NCBI RefSeq assembly: GCF_009664365.1
Contig: NZ_CP044310.1
Location: forward strand, 5,829,501-5,893,500
Length of the DNA: 64,000 bases
Source of the DNA: Paenibacillus xylanilyticus
GTDB taxonomy: Bacteria; Bacillota; Bacilli; Paenibacillales; Paenibacillaceae
Direction of reading: 5' to 3'
Below the pieces are notes generated by a model, which worked only from the letters and a program-made list of their open reading frames with translations, was not told the DNA's origin and made no database searches. A program made the position numbers and the translations under genes. Position 1 is the stretch's first letter. The number at the start of each line of letters is the position of its first letter. Positions 44,019 through 53,650 of the stretch are shown here, piece by piece.

Positions 44019-46955
44019 TTAGTTAGAAGTACGAACTGCACCTTTTGCTGCAATGACATTGCCAGCTTTATCTTGGATATACTTAGCATTGTCTTTTACT
44101 TCGATGGAGTAACCAGCTGGGCTACCTTTAGCATCGATGATTGTTACAGTAATTACATTATTTGTAGCAGATACAGAATAGCTGAAATCAGTACCAGCTA
44201 CTGTGCTAACCGGTACAACTTTGTTGTCAGAGAGACGAGTTACCGTCAAATCTTGAGCAAACAGTTTAACCAATTCAGCATTATCATCTTTCAGGTTTTC
44301 CGTTACATTGATTGTAACAGTGTAAGTTGCACCTGAAACTGTAGTAGCATAAGTGTTTTGATTAGAAGCTACTTCAGGTTTTACTTCATCATCAATTTTT
44401 GTAACACTTTGAGTACCATCAAAACTGATGTTGTTTTGAGCAGCACCAATGAATTTAGTTCCAGCAAATTCAACATTGAGGCCCTCTGTAGTATAAAGAT
44501 CGTTAGCAAGTTTGATAGTGATTTCATCAGTATCATTTGCAACAACGTCTGTCACACCATAAGTGCTACCAGTAGCAGATGTAACTTTAACTGTTGTTTT
44601 ACCATCAACTACGCGAGAAACTGTTTGATTCAATTTAACTTTAATTTCTCTTTTCGCAGTCAACGAAGCTTCATCTTTCGCATCGTTGTACTCGCCAAGT
44701 GTAATAAATTTGTAGTCGGAGAACTTCAGATCTTCTTGGAATCCAGCCAAGTAGTTACCTGCTACGTCTTTAACACCTTGAACGCGAATTTGAGTCAAAT
44801 TGTCAGCAGTTACATCAACATTGTTGATAGTCACTGGCAGTTCGATTACTACAGCCTTACCATCTTGTGTGATGGACAGGTAAGCATCGCTAGGCAATCC
44901 AACGTTTTTACCTTCAAAAGTCAATACGTAGTTAGCACGGTTCAACAAGGACTCAGGATCCATTTTTTCATCAAATACGATTACAGCACGACGAGTGTTA
45001 TCTGTTACGTTGAAGGAAACAGATCCAACTTTTGGTGCAGTTGTATCACCAACATTAAAAGTTGTTGTGTAATCGAGCATTACATTTCCAAGAACTGTAT
45101 TGTCTTTCACACCAGCGATAGTCAGTGTGTTAGTACCTTCTGGGAGATCAGAGAAGAAGTTCACCAAAAGGATATTTTTAGTTGAAGGATCTTTGAAAGA
45201 CACGCTAGAGATTTGACGAACTTTTCCGTCTTTATCTTTAACAGTGATCAATTTCAAGAAGTCTTGATCAGCCAGCGATTTGCTGAAAGTCAAAGCCAAT
45301 TGTTGCTTATTACCCGCAGTTACACGTGCATCCAGAACTTGAGGGCGCTCAGTGTCAATTTCAGCTTTAACCAATTTAGAGGTTTCTTTGATTTCATTAC
45401 CAGAGAAGTCTTTTACCTTTTCAACAAAAATTGTTGTTTCGTAAGAAGGCAAAGCTTTATCAGTAGCGAAGTAGAATTCATACTTGTTAGCAGCCAATCT
45501 TACAACACGATCAGGGCTAATTTTGGAATCTCCACGTTTGTGATAAACATTAGCTACATCCAAAGTAGAGTCATCGATATCTTCGCTGAATGTTACTGTC
45601 AATTTTTCCAAAGTTGCAGTAGCTTCAGCAATTGTTGGAGGTGTAGTATCCTCAACAACTGTAAATTTGTGATCGGATTTCAAAGATTTGAATCCTGCGA
45701 AATCTTCAACACCAGTCACTGTCAGTGTGTGTTCACCAACACTCAGTGCAGAGCTGGATTTCAGAATCACTTCACGTCCCTCAACATTTGGAGAGCTGTA
45801 GAATCCTTGACCGTCAACTTGGAAGTTGTTAGTGTAAGACTGTTTAACTGGCTCACTGAAAACGATTTTAATAGCTTTTGTTCCCAGACCAGTAACACTT
45901 ACTACTTCTGGCAGTTTGTTGTCAACTGGAGTGAATTCAACATTGTTAGCTTGAATTGTTTTAGCTCCAGCTTTAACACCAGAAACAGTTACTGTGTATT
46001 TTTGTTGGTTTTTGAAAGCTTGATCTTGATCCAAAGTCAGAACAACTTCATTTCCAGAAGCGCTCAGTACAGCGGATTTAACAGCCAGACTAGCATTCAA
46101 TTTATAGTTGTCTTTAAGTTCTGCAGTTGATTTATCAACTTTACCGTCAAAAGTAAGAGTTACTTCTTTCAAGTTATCTGCAGATACAGTTTGCAATTTA
46201 GTTGCTTCAGTTACTACATAAGTAACTTTCTCAGTGAATTCTTTATCTTTGTAAGTGAATTTCACTTCTGTTTCTTTGTTAGCTTCAAGAGCTTTATCCA
46301 AAGTCACTTTAACAGTTTCACCATCGCTGATTTTGAACTCAACTACTTTACCAGCTTCGGATACTGTGTAAGATGTCACTTTCAAGCTTTGAGCTTGATC
46401 GATGGAGTAAGCTGCGCCTACCAACAATTCGCGGGAAGCGTTAGCGCTGAAGTTAGCGTTAGCATCGATCAGACCAGCATTGATCGCTGCTTGAACATAA
46501 CCTTTAGCCCATGCTGCTGCGCTGTTGTTAGTTTCAGTTGGGATTTCCAGATCCAGTGCACGAGTCAGGATTGTAGCCATCTCAGCGATAGTTACTTTAC
46601 CGTTGAAGTCGAAGATTTTCTTCTCAACGTTTTTACCTTCCATGATGCCTGCAGCTGTTACTGCTTCGATGTAAGGAGCAGCCCAGTTTTTAGCGTTGTA
46701 GTTTTTGTCGTTGTAAGAGTACACACCAGTGATCTCTTTCAAGCCGAGCAATTTAGTGATAACTTTTGCGAACTCAGCGCGAGTCATCTCTTTGTCCAGA
46801 CCAGCTGTGCCATCTGGGTAACCGTTGAAGATACCTTTAGCTTTCAATGCATCAAATTGTTGTTGTGGTGTAACTGCTGTATCACCGAATGCTACAGATG
46901 CAAACATCGAGAATGCCATTGCTGTAGACAAAGCGACGGATAAAATTTTCTTCAT
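44019..46955 (-). CDS. S-layer homology (SLH) domain protein, probable S-layer protein
   Basis: 978 aa from ATG 46955 with AAGGAGGAG upstream; the longer frame is untranslated leader. Signal peptide 1-24 (ILSVALSTAMAFSMFASVAF). Three N-terminal SLH domains (about 28-190; GYPDGTAGLDKEMTRAEFAKVI, IFDFNGKVTIAEMATIL, NFSANASRELLVGAAYSI), then tandem Ig-like Big_5/SwmB repeats (for example VVSVTGLGTKAIKIVFSEPV, LTVTFSEDIDDSTLDVANV) to the C-terminus. Lysine- and valine-rich, cysteine-free composition, as in S-layer proteins. Strong terminator and long leader with two promoter candidates suggest high expression. It is the likely major S-layer subunit, held by the pyruvylated polymer made with csaB. 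Confidence 0.9.
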   Translation of the reverse strand: MKKILSVALSTAMAFSMFASVAFGDTAVTPQQQFDALKAKGIFNGYPDGTAGLDKEMTRAEFAKVITKLLGLKEITGVYSYNDKNYNAKNWAAPYIEAVTAAGIMEGKNVEKKIFDFNGKVTIAEMATILTRALDLEIPTETNNSAAAWAKGYVQAAINAGLIDANANFSANASRELLVGAAYSIDQAQSLKVTSYTVSEAGKVVEFKISDGETVKVTLDKALEANKETEVKFTYKDKEFTEKVTYVVTEATKLQTVSADNLKEVTLTFDGKVDKSTAELKDNYKLNASLAVKSAVLSASGNEVVLTLDQDQAFKNQQKYTVTVSGVKAGAKTIQANNVEFTPVDNKLPEVVSVTGLGTKAIKIVFSEPVKQSYTNNFQVDGQGFYSSPNVEGREVILKSSSALSVGEHTLTVTGVEDFAGFKSLKSDHKFTVVEDTTPPTIAEATATLEKLTVTFSEDIDDSTLDVANVYHKRGDSKISPDRVVRLAANKYEFYFATDKALPSYETTIFVEKVKDFSGNEIKETSKLVKAEIDTERPQVLDARVTAGNKQQLALTFSKSLADQDFLKLITVKDKDGKVRQISSVSFKDPSTKNILLVNFFSDLPEGTNTLTIAGVKDNTVLGNVMLDYTTTFNVGDTTAPKVGSVSFNVTDNTRRAVIVFDEKMDPESLLNRANYVLTFEGKNVGLPSDAYLSITQDGKAVVIELPVTINNVDVTADNLTQIRVQGVKDVAGNYLAGFQEDLKFSDYKFITLGEYNDAKDEASLTAKREIKVKLNQTVSRVVDGKTTVKVTSATGSTYGVTDVVANDTDEITIKLANDLYTTEGLNVEFAGTKFIGAAQNNISFDGTQSVTKIDDEVKPEVASNQNTYATTVSGATYTVTINVTENLKDDNAELVKLFAQDLTVTRLSDNKVVPVSTVAGTDFSYSVSATNNVITVTIIDAKGSPAGYSIEVKDNAKYIQDKAGNVIAAKGAVRTSN

Positions 46956-47165
46956 AACCTTTTTTTCTCCTCCTTGGGCGTTCATAACATGGGAATTTTC
47001 TTTAATAGGGTCGCTCGTGTTTCTCATTCTATTGTCGCACCCCCTTTCCAGAGTCATGAGCAAGTTAATATAAATGATGTCTGTGAGCAAATCACAGAAA
47101 CTTGTAAACTAGAGTAATAATAGAACCATACGAAAATAGAGTAGTTTCCTAATCCTACCTTACGT

Positions 47166-47194
47166 ATTATACAATGGGTCTCTCTTGACGTAAA
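47166..47194 (-). promoter_or_regulatory. S-layer gene promoter P1
   Basis: TTTACG (47189-47194), 17-bp spacer, perfect TATAAT (47166-47171) on the minus strand, about 210 bp before ATG 46955. Confidence 0.7.
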
Positions 47195-47208
47195 GCAATT
47201 TTTTCTAA

Positions 47209-47237
47209 TAAATAGACAAGATTCTTCACGAGGTCAA
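47209..47237 (-). promoter_or_regulatory. S-layer gene promoter P2 (candidate)
   Basis: TTGACC (47232-47237), 17-bp spacer, TATTTA (47209-47214), directly upstream of P1. Tandem promoters are common for S-layer genes. Confidence 0.4.
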
Positions 47238-47486
47238 TCTTGGTAAGTGGCCCAATGTTTTTGACTCTACATCTTAAACGCAGTAGATTTCAAAAAGTTG
47301 CGGATTCTTCAAAAAAAGTTTTGAACTAATTTATGTACTGATACAACGCGGGTCTGGGACAGTTCAAAACCATGTAATCTTGATCAAATCAACTGCGGTT
47401 ATGCTTATACTCTGTGTTTATTTTGATGAAGACGTTTATTTATACCCTTAATTTTCCTCCATGAAGCGACAATTTGTATGATATGT

Positions 47487-47519
47487 AAAAAAAATAAAAA
47501 GCACCCCTACAGGGATGCC
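47487..47519 (-). terminator. Terminator of the 113-aa gene
   Basis: GCATCCCTGTAGGGGTGC followed by TTTTTATTTTTTTT on the minus strand. Confidence 0.85.
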
Positions 47520-47543
47520 TTAAGTAATTCCTCGTTCTATACC

Positions 47544-47885
47544 TTAACGAATTTTCATGGCAAGATCGATAATCTGAGCACGCATTTTTGGATCACTGTT
47601 CAATTTCAGATACATATCGTCGATGGCCAAACGGTTCTCCCGGTATGTCTTCTCATGCTTCATAGTGGTGTGAGACCATTCAATCAAATCATTCTCAGCG
47701 AGTACCAATTGGTTATATGCATCATGGAAGCCAGTTGTCTGTACAAGCCCTTCCATCACTTCCTGAGAGATCTCTTGAGTCTTGCGTGTATCTTCCAACT
47801 TCTTCTCCAGAATGACTGCCTGCTTTTCGAACTGAGTCTTTGCCTTCATATAGCCCAGCTGGGCCTTCGAATAAATCGGTTTCAT
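47544..47885 (-). CDS. Small coiled-coil protein of unknown function
   Basis: 113 aa, no signal peptide or membrane segment. Almost fully helical with a heptad pattern (LGYMKAKTQFEKQAVILEKKLEDTRK) and a charged C-terminal half (DLIEWSHTTMKHEKTYR, LKLNSDPKMRAQIIDLAMKIR). ATG 47885 with GAGGGTGA. Single gene between two surface-protein genes. I do not recognise the family; the length and layout look like a conserved Bacillales hypothetical. Confidence 0.8.
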   Translation of the reverse strand: MKPIYSKAQLGYMKAKTQFEKQAVILEKKLEDTRKTQEISQEVMEGLVQTTGFHDAYNQLVLAENDLIEWSHTTMKHEKTYRENRLAIDDMYLKLNSDPKMRAQIIDLAMKIR

Positions 47886-48025
47886 TAGCTAACTTCACCC
47901 TCTAGATCATTGTGTATTTACCGTTATTGTATCTTAAACTCTAGCAAATTACAAAAATAGTTATTGGTAAAAAACATCTTTCTTCTATTATAAAAGTGTT
48001 CTTTTGCCATTGCATTTTCAGTCAT

Positions 48026-48060
48026 AAAAAGACCTGCCCCTGGTATTCAGGGGCAGGTCT
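48026..48060 (-). terminator. Terminator of the 1297-aa SLH gene
   Basis: GACCTGCCCCTGAATACCAGGGGCAGGTC followed by TTTTTATG on the minus strand, 28 bp after the stop. Confidence 0.92.
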
Positions 48061-48088
48061 ACCCATCACATGAGCTGTTCAGTTCAAA

Positions 48089-51000
48089 CTAACTCAAGTT
48101 TTTAGGGAATAATTTTGTGCTCTTTTTGAGCAGTTCCACCGCAATTTTTGCTGCTTCTGCCCGTGTCAAATTCCCTTTAGGATTAAACTGAACTAAAGGC
48201 TTTTTAGCACCTGCCACGGTTACCGGGCTTCCTTCCATGATCTTGGCTTTGCTTACAGCCTCAATCGCTGGACGTGCATAGAAATCCATAGCTGCCGAAT
48301 CCATAAATGATTTACCCAAACTTGTGGATAACTTAGCATTGTTCGCAGAAAGCTTCAAACTCATTGCACGTGCGATCATAACTGCAGCCTGCTCACGTGT
48401 TACTCTTTGGTCTGCACCAAAGAATCCATCACTAAGACCCTGAATGATACCCGCACGCGCAGCAGTCTCAATGGAAGCATAATCCCATGTTGATGATTGA
48501 GCTCCTGGTACAATGTCATAGAATGTTTGCTTATCGTCATAGTTCAGTGGCAAGCTTAATCCTTTGACAAGTAGTGTGGCAAACTCTCCACGTGTGGTTT
48601 GATCATCTGCACCAAATTCATTAAATCTAATGTTGTTCATTACACCTTTGGAATACAACGCATTAAGCAGATTTCTACCCCATGGGTGATTCGTCACATC
48701 CGAATATCCCTTGCTCTGTTTCATGACCTTATAGTATCCGAACTCATCAAATGGAACACTAATCGTGTGTTTCTTCGTATCTACTTCTCCACCAATGTTC
48801 TGCCATACACCTTTATCCGTATAACGGAAAACAGTAATGGTTGAGCCCACTTCATCAACGATGTTAGGATCATAGTTCAATTTCAATGTACCACGCTGGG
48901 AAGGTACCAGTTTGCGTTCAGCCTGGAACTGAGTAAAGTTGCCCTCAATGGAATATGGTGCGAGACCATTCGTGCCTGGCTTATAACCTGTAGACCCTTG
49001 ATCTCCCAGTTCACCAACACCACCGTTAATCCAGTAGATGTCCGAGACTGATGTGAAGTTACTTGTGTTTAATGTTGAGTTAAAATAAAGCACCAGTGTG
49101 TCTGGAATGATGATTGTACTTAATCCTCCCTCGCTGCGGGAGTCTGGGTTTACGTTAATAATATTTCCGTAATCGTTTCTTCTTTCTACAACTCCATCTT
49201 TGGGATCAGCAATACCGAACAATAGCTTGTTATCCGGATAGAATTTAACAACACCGCTTCCTACTTGTGATGAAGACTGCAGGATAGTTCCTTTTGGGAA
49301 GCTCAATTCAAGCTTTTTATTGAACACGCTATACTTGTTAGATGCCTCTTCCGCCATGTACTGGCTGTCCACTTCGACTGTTCCCGTATAAAACACATTA
49401 ATTGTATCATTAATAGTGTTTCCTTCACGGACAACCTGAATTTTGATTGCATTTGTTTTGTTCGGTTTCAACCCGACATAATCATATACAAAACGGTCTT
49501 TCAAATCTGTACGTTTGACAGCTTGTTTCTTATCAATGATGACTTGGGTTGCCCCTTCAGCTTCAATATCGAAACGAACAAAGTTTTTGTTCACTACGAT
49601 TTTGTCACCTACAGTTGGCTGAGGTGCCAGAATTCGATAAGATGATGGCTCACGTACAACTTCAAGACGCTGTGTGGTTCTTGCACCTGTACTGTTGATA
49701 AGTTCAAGAGTATATACATGACTTCCTGGTGCATCAAATTTCAGATCCTGCACCCGAATCATAAATTCATCTTCATTACCTGCAAAATCATATTTGTAGC
49801 CGCTTTGAGGATCACTTGCTGTACCGTTCGTCTCACTTCCTTTGGCTGGAGGGTTATATGTCAAAACAACCTTGGAACCAAAGTACAGATTAACGATTTG
49901 AGCACCGCCACCTTTGAATACCAAATCATACTCTTCTTCACTTGTTACATATTTGTCCGTTTGGAAAGCAAAATCAGGTGTCACGGAGAAAATTCTGGAC
50001 ATTTGATCTGCCGTATAATTTTTTACTTCCTTTTCACTAAATGCTTGACGCTGATTAGTTGGAATAAGCGTAGGCATAAAGCGATCAATGTTGGAAACGT
50101 TAGTGTCTAGAATGTAAATACGCAATTCCTTGCGAATTTCCTTCGTACCGCCATTCGCATCTTTATCTGTACCGGTCAAAACGATCGTGTTTTCACCAAA
50201 TACTAAAGGACCTTCTTTTTTGATATCAAATTCAAGTTCAAATGTACCCTTGGTTTTATCTGTAAACCAGGCTGTACTACCTGGTTTCTGATCCACACCG
50301 TTCACGAAAACTTGAGCGTTAAACATTGGATCGTTCAGATCGGTAAACCCAATATATTGACCTTTCACGTCCAGTTTGTTGGTAGTTGTACGAGAGTCGA
50401 ACGTGTATGTTTGTCCATCAAAAAGATTGGATACATAAATATAACTTTTGGAAACAAACGAGATATTTGCATTCGCCGAAGATGATGCACCGTTATACTT
50501 AAAACGGACCTGTTGTTGGCCACTTGCAAAATTAGTTACTTGATATACCTTTTCATTGGCACCGATTGCCGTGGTAGGTGTCACATTGACGATGGACAAC
50601 GCGTTTGTTCCCAGTGGCAAATAATGAGCTTCCAATGCCGTAGTCGGCGCCTTGTTGGCAGCAACCAAGATATAAAAACTATCCTTATCAACTTGGCTGT
50701 TATTCAAAGGAACCTTTGAAGTAAATGTTCTTAGTGTTTCATCAAAATCAGGCAACAAATACATGTCAGTGATCACGGTATCTCCAGGAAGATACTTAAA
50801 TGCCCCATTGTAGGCAGCACTAAACGTTCCATAGTTCAAGATAAGGTTGGCAGCCTGATCACTTTTGATCCCGTTCGCATCTGTTTGTAAAGTATAGTTA
50901 TTTGTTTTAAATGCAACCAATCGGTAAGCAGGAGTAATTCCATCATTACCAGCTACCACGGTATCACTTATTACTGTAAAGTTCACAGGAGTGTTGTTAA

Positions 51001-51982
51001 TCGTAATTTGCGCTGTCGTGGCGAAACTTTGATTACTTGCATCATACGGCAAGAGAATTTCAGCATTTAACGATGCTGTGCCCGCAGGATTACCTGGAGT
51101 GGATACAGTTTGAGTGGAGCCAAGAAGCGACTTCGTTTCTGTATCACTAACTACTTCCAGTTTAGAAAAAGGTTGTTGTCTGTCAAAATAGTACACTGAA
51201 CGCTCAATATTAATCGTATCCGATGCATTTGTGATCGAAAATTTAAGGTTATTTAACCCGGAAGAAAGATTCATCTGTGGTGTAAAGAACGTTCCATCTT
51301 CTAGTAAAGAGGAAAGAAGTGCTGATCCACCATTCACAGACACTGTAACTTTGGTAGCATTTTGTGCTTTACCTTGAACAGCAACTGCTTGAGTGTTTAC
51401 TACAACTTGTGCTCCTTCGTTTAGGTTAAACGAATTGTTACCCGAAAAGACTTTCAAATCCTCTACAAAAGGAACTTTGTCATAGAGTACATAGAACGTA
51501 TCCGATCTCTCTACATTCCCTTGATTACCGTAAAAGGTAATTTTATTGAATCCGGAAAAAAGATTAAGGTTACTCGCAGTAAACTTGTTACTTGCATTTG
51601 TATCTGCTGTTACAGCTCCAGAAGTAAAATGAGTATCATCCGTTACCCATCTCACTGTACTCCCGACAGTAACAGAGTTCAATTGCTCAACCTTAACTCG
51701 CATTGTATCTTTGGAAACATAGGAGTATGTTCCTGTAATCGTCAGGTTAGGGCTTGTGGTCATATAAACATTATCACGAGCAATTTGCGTGGCATTTGCT
51801 GAAGTAGGTTCAGTCGTCAGCAAAGATGTTTTGCTGATACTGTTCAAGTCTGGGATAAAGTAAGTTGCAGGAGCTTGTGATGCAGCTGACGCAACGTTAG
51901 TACCAAACAAGCCAGGCGGAAATAGCGAAAAGATCATTGTGGCCAGCATCAGCCATATTAAAGGCCTTTTCTTTTGAGTCAT
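48089..51982 (-). CDS. Large SLH surface protein (C-terminal SLH)
   Basis: 1297 aa from ATG 51982 (a second ATG 9 bp upstream sits too near the GAGGAGAG site). Signal peptide 1-33 (LIWLMLATMIFSLFPPGLFG). The long middle (about 40-1080) is beta-strand rich with no family I can name. Some parts resemble Ig-like repeats (VTVSVNGGSALLSSLLEDGTFF, INNTPVNFTVISDT). C-terminal SLH domains start near residue 1087 (YSDVTNHPWGRNLLNALYSKGVM, FYDIVPGAQSSTWDYASIETAARAGII, LTRAEAAKIAVELLKK). The only gene between the S-layer region and tagO, so it shares the site of the anchoring-polymer genes. Confidence 0.88.
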   Translation of the reverse strand: MTQKKRPLIWLMLATMIFSLFPPGLFGTNVASAASQAPATYFIPDLNSISKTSLLTTEPTSANATQIARDNVYMTTSPNLTITGTYSYVSKDTMRVKVEQLNSVTVGSTVRWVTDDTHFTSGAVTADTNASNKFTASNLNLFSGFNKITFYGNQGNVERSDTFYVLYDKVPFVEDLKVFSGNNSFNLNEGAQVVVNTQAVAVQGKAQNATKVTVSVNGGSALLSSLLEDGTFFTPQMNLSSGLNNLKFSITNASDTINIERSVYYFDRQQPFSKLEVVSDTETKSLLGSTQTVSTPGNPAGTASLNAEILLPYDASNQSFATTAQITINNTPVNFTVISDTVVAGNDGITPAYRLVAFKTNNYTLQTDANGIKSDQAANLILNYGTFSAAYNGAFKYLPGDTVITDMYLLPDFDETLRTFTSKVPLNNSQVDKDSFYILVAANKAPTTALEAHYLPLGTNALSIVNVTPTTAIGANEKVYQVTNFASGQQQVRFKYNGASSSANANISFVSKSYIYVSNLFDGQTYTFDSRTTTNKLDVKGQYIGFTDLNDPMFNAQVFVNGVDQKPGSTAWFTDKTKGTFELEFDIKKEGPLVFGENTIVLTGTDKDANGGTKEIRKELRIYILDTNVSNIDRFMPTLIPTNQRQAFSEKEVKNYTADQMSRIFSVTPDFAFQTDKYVTSEEEYDLVFKGGGAQIVNLYFGSKVVLTYNPPAKGSETNGTASDPQSGYKYDFAGNEDEFMIRVQDLKFDAPGSHVYTLELINSTGARTTQRLEVVREPSSYRILAPQPTVGDKIVVNKNFVRFDIEAEGATQVIIDKKQAVKRTDLKDRFVYDYVGLKPNKTNAIKIQVVREGNTINDTINVFYTGTVEVDSQYMAEEASNKYSVFNKKLELSFPKGTILQSSSQVGSGVVKFYPDNKLLFGIADPKDGVVERRNDYGNIINVNPDSRSEGGLSTIIIPDTLVLYFNSTLNTSNFTSVSDIYWINGGVGELGDQGSTGYKPGTNGLAPYSIEGNFTQFQAERKLVPSQRGTLKLNYDPNIVDEVGSTITVFRYTDKGVWQNIGGEVDTKKHTISVPFDEFGYYKVMKQSKGYSDVTNHPWGRNLLNALYSKGVMNNIRFNEFGADDQTTRGEFATLLVKGLSLPLNYDDKQTFYDIVPGAQSSTWDYASIETAARAGIIQGLSDGFFGADQRVTREQAAVMIARAMSLKLSANNAKLSTSLGKSFMDSAAMDFYARPAIEAVSKAKIMEGSPVTVAGAKKPLVQFNPKGNLTRAEAAKIAVELLKKSTKLFPKNLS

Positions 51983-52064
51983 GAATTCCATCTCTCCTCT
52001 TTTTAAGTCAGTTACCTCTTATATCGGTGCCTAGGTTCCAATTATTTAGTAAAAAAACAATATA

Positions 52065-52097
52065 AACAAAAAACCTTATCCATAACGGATAAGGTTT
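52065..52097 (-). terminator. Terminator of tagO
   Basis: AAACCTTATCCGTTATGGATAAGGTTT followed by TTTGTTTATATTG on the minus strand, 46 bp after the stop. Confidence 0.9.
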
Positions 52098-52143
52098 GGG
52101 GCTTGGATAATATTCAAGAATTGCAGTAACCGAGCGTTTATCT

Positions 52144-53271
52144 TTAGGATTTCGAGCGAGTCTCCGGATTAATTTTGACACGCATGCGCATCAGGAAATT
52201 AATAACCGGTCTTCTGGTTTTACTTACAAGTCCAATCACTTCTGCACCAACCTGGAGGAAGAACATCATGATACAGATCACGACAAATGTTACCCAGTTG
52301 GCTTCGAACATGGCTGCCGACGATTGAATGATCGCCAGTACACCGAAGAATGCGGCAATACCGTAGATGATCAGCACCGTCTGGCGGTGGCTGAATCCAA
52401 GTTCACGCAGGCAGTGATGCAGGTGACCTTTGTCCGGTGAGAAAATCGGTTTCCGTTGTACCGCACGACGGATGATCGCGAAGAAGGTATCCGAGAGTGG
52501 TACACCGATAATGATCAACGGTGTGATAAAGGATACGACTGCAATTTGTTTAAACCCAAGCATGGATAGCATCGCCAAAGAGAAACCAAGGAATAGTGAT
52601 CCCGTATCTCCCATGAAGATCTTGGCCGGGTGGAAGTTGAAGAACAGGAAACCGACAATACTGCCCAGCAATACAAGACACATCAAGGCAATCATCATAT
52701 TGCCCATCAGAAAGGACATGACAGCAATGGTACCAATCGCAATACCGGATACACCGGCAGCAAGACCATCCAGACCATCAATAAGGTTAATCGCATTCGT
52801 TACACCAACAATCCACAGAATCGTCAGTGGAATGGATACCCAAGCTTCAAGTGAAGAGTACGAATCCTGAAAAGGAATGTTCACAAAATCCACTCGGATG
52901 TTAAATCCGAATACTACAACTGCTGCAGCAATGAGCTGCCCGAGCAGTTTTACTTTGGCTGACAGTTCGAAACGGTCATCCAGTGCTCCGATCAGAACGA
53001 TAATGGATCCACCAATCAGAAAGGCACTGACAAAGCTCATATCTCTTGTTGTAAACCATGCAGATACAAATGGAAGAAGTGCAGCTACTGTAATTATAAA
53101 AGCAAGAAAGATTCCCAAACCACCGAGACGTGGCATAATCCGAGTGTGCACTTTACGAGCATTCGGTGTGTCCATTGCACCTATTCTAACCGCGAACTTT
53201 TTGACAAGCGGTGTCAGGGCAAGAGCCAGTCCCATCGACACGATAAATCCAATGATAAAGATCGCTACCAT
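52144..53271 (-). CDS. tagO: Undecaprenyl-phosphate GlcNAc-1-phosphate transferase (MraY/WecA/TagO family)
   Basis: Membrane enzyme that transfers GlcNAc-1-phosphate to undecaprenyl phosphate, first step of teichoic acid or secondary wall polymer assembly. 375 aa with about ten membrane helices. Motifs: ALDDRFELS near residue 97, the substrate-binding NLIDGLDGLAAG near residue 163, IFMGDTGSLFLG near residue 220, and HLHHCLRELG near residue 282. ATG 53271; the gap to tagA (379 bp) contains dispersed repeat copy 3. Upstream of it in transcription are tagA, csaB and a DUF5693 gene, so it likely starts the SLH-binding polymer. Confidence 0.92.
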   Translation of the reverse strand: MVAIFIIGFIVSMGLALALTPLVKKFAVRIGAMDTPNARKVHTRIMPRLGGLGIFLAFIITVAALLPFVSAWFTTRDMSFVSAFLIGGSIIVLIGALDDRFELSAKVKLLGQLIAAAVVVFGFNIRVDFVNIPFQDSYSSLEAWVSIPLTILWIVGVTNAINLIDGLDGLAAGVSGIAIGTIAVMSFLMGNMMIALMCLVLLGSIVGFLFFNFHPAKIFMGDTGSLFLGFSLAMLSMLGFKQIAVVSFITPLIIIGVPLSDTFFAIIRRAVQRKPIFSPDKGHLHHCLRELGFSHRQTVLIIYGIAAFFGVLAIIQSSAAMFEANWVTFVVICIMMFFLQVGAEVIGLVSKTRRPVINFLMRMRVKINPETRSKS

Positions 53272-53650
53272 TTGAACATTCGACCCCCAATTATAATACC
53301 CATACGAAATTATAAATCCCCTGATCTCTTTTATATATATAAAGAAATATTGTTAGCCATATTTAATGAATAAACTATTGGTTACACGATAACGAAGAGT
53401 GCAAGGAAAACCTGGAGAAGTGTAACGTTTGCCTTTATCACCGGATTTCTCCCTATCTAAAGGGAATAAAAGAAATCTGGGGATAACAGCAATCGGAAGG
53501 TTGCCTTGCAATCGTAGTGCCAAGTGTAACGGTTTAATTCATTGTTTGCGAACACACATGTAATCCGGAATGAATTATACGCTGATCACACGCGAAACGC
53601 CAACCTCAATTTTTAGCAAAAACGTGCATTTTTCTCGTAATAGCCTGTAT
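53272..53650. other. Intergenic region between tagA and tagO (379 bp)
   Basis: Holds repeat copy 3 at 53381-53530 and otherwise A/T-rich DNA with no gene. A tagO promoter is likely downstream of the repeat (a TTTATATATATAAAG tract near 53330), but no clean SigA match is visible. Confidence 0.55.
53381..53530 (-). repeat. Dispersed long-palindrome repeat, copy 3 (inverted)
   Basis: Same repeat as copies 1, 2 and 4 in opposite orientation. Ends GTTACACGATAAC and CAAGTGTAAC; in the copy-1 sense the core reads TTCCGATTGCTGTTATCCCC, followed by AGGGAGAAATCCGGTGATAA. About 150 bp, in the tagA-tagO gap. Confidence 0.85.

Larger units (their letters stand above)
46956..47543. other. Leader and promoter region of the S-layer gene (588 bp)
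   Basis: A/T-rich, no gene. Contains a promoter at 47166-47194 and a weaker one at 47209-47237. Between them and the ATG lies a leader of about 200 nt with a second GAAAGGGGG ribosome-like site at about 47041. It also holds the terminator of the neighbouring small gene (47487-47519). Confidence 0.65.

Noticed and set aside
44073..46943. Long open frames on the plus strand opposite the S-layer gene
   Set aside because: They are the shadow of the highly biased codon use of the S-layer gene; composition is Cys/Phe/Ser-rich and no ribosome sites are present.
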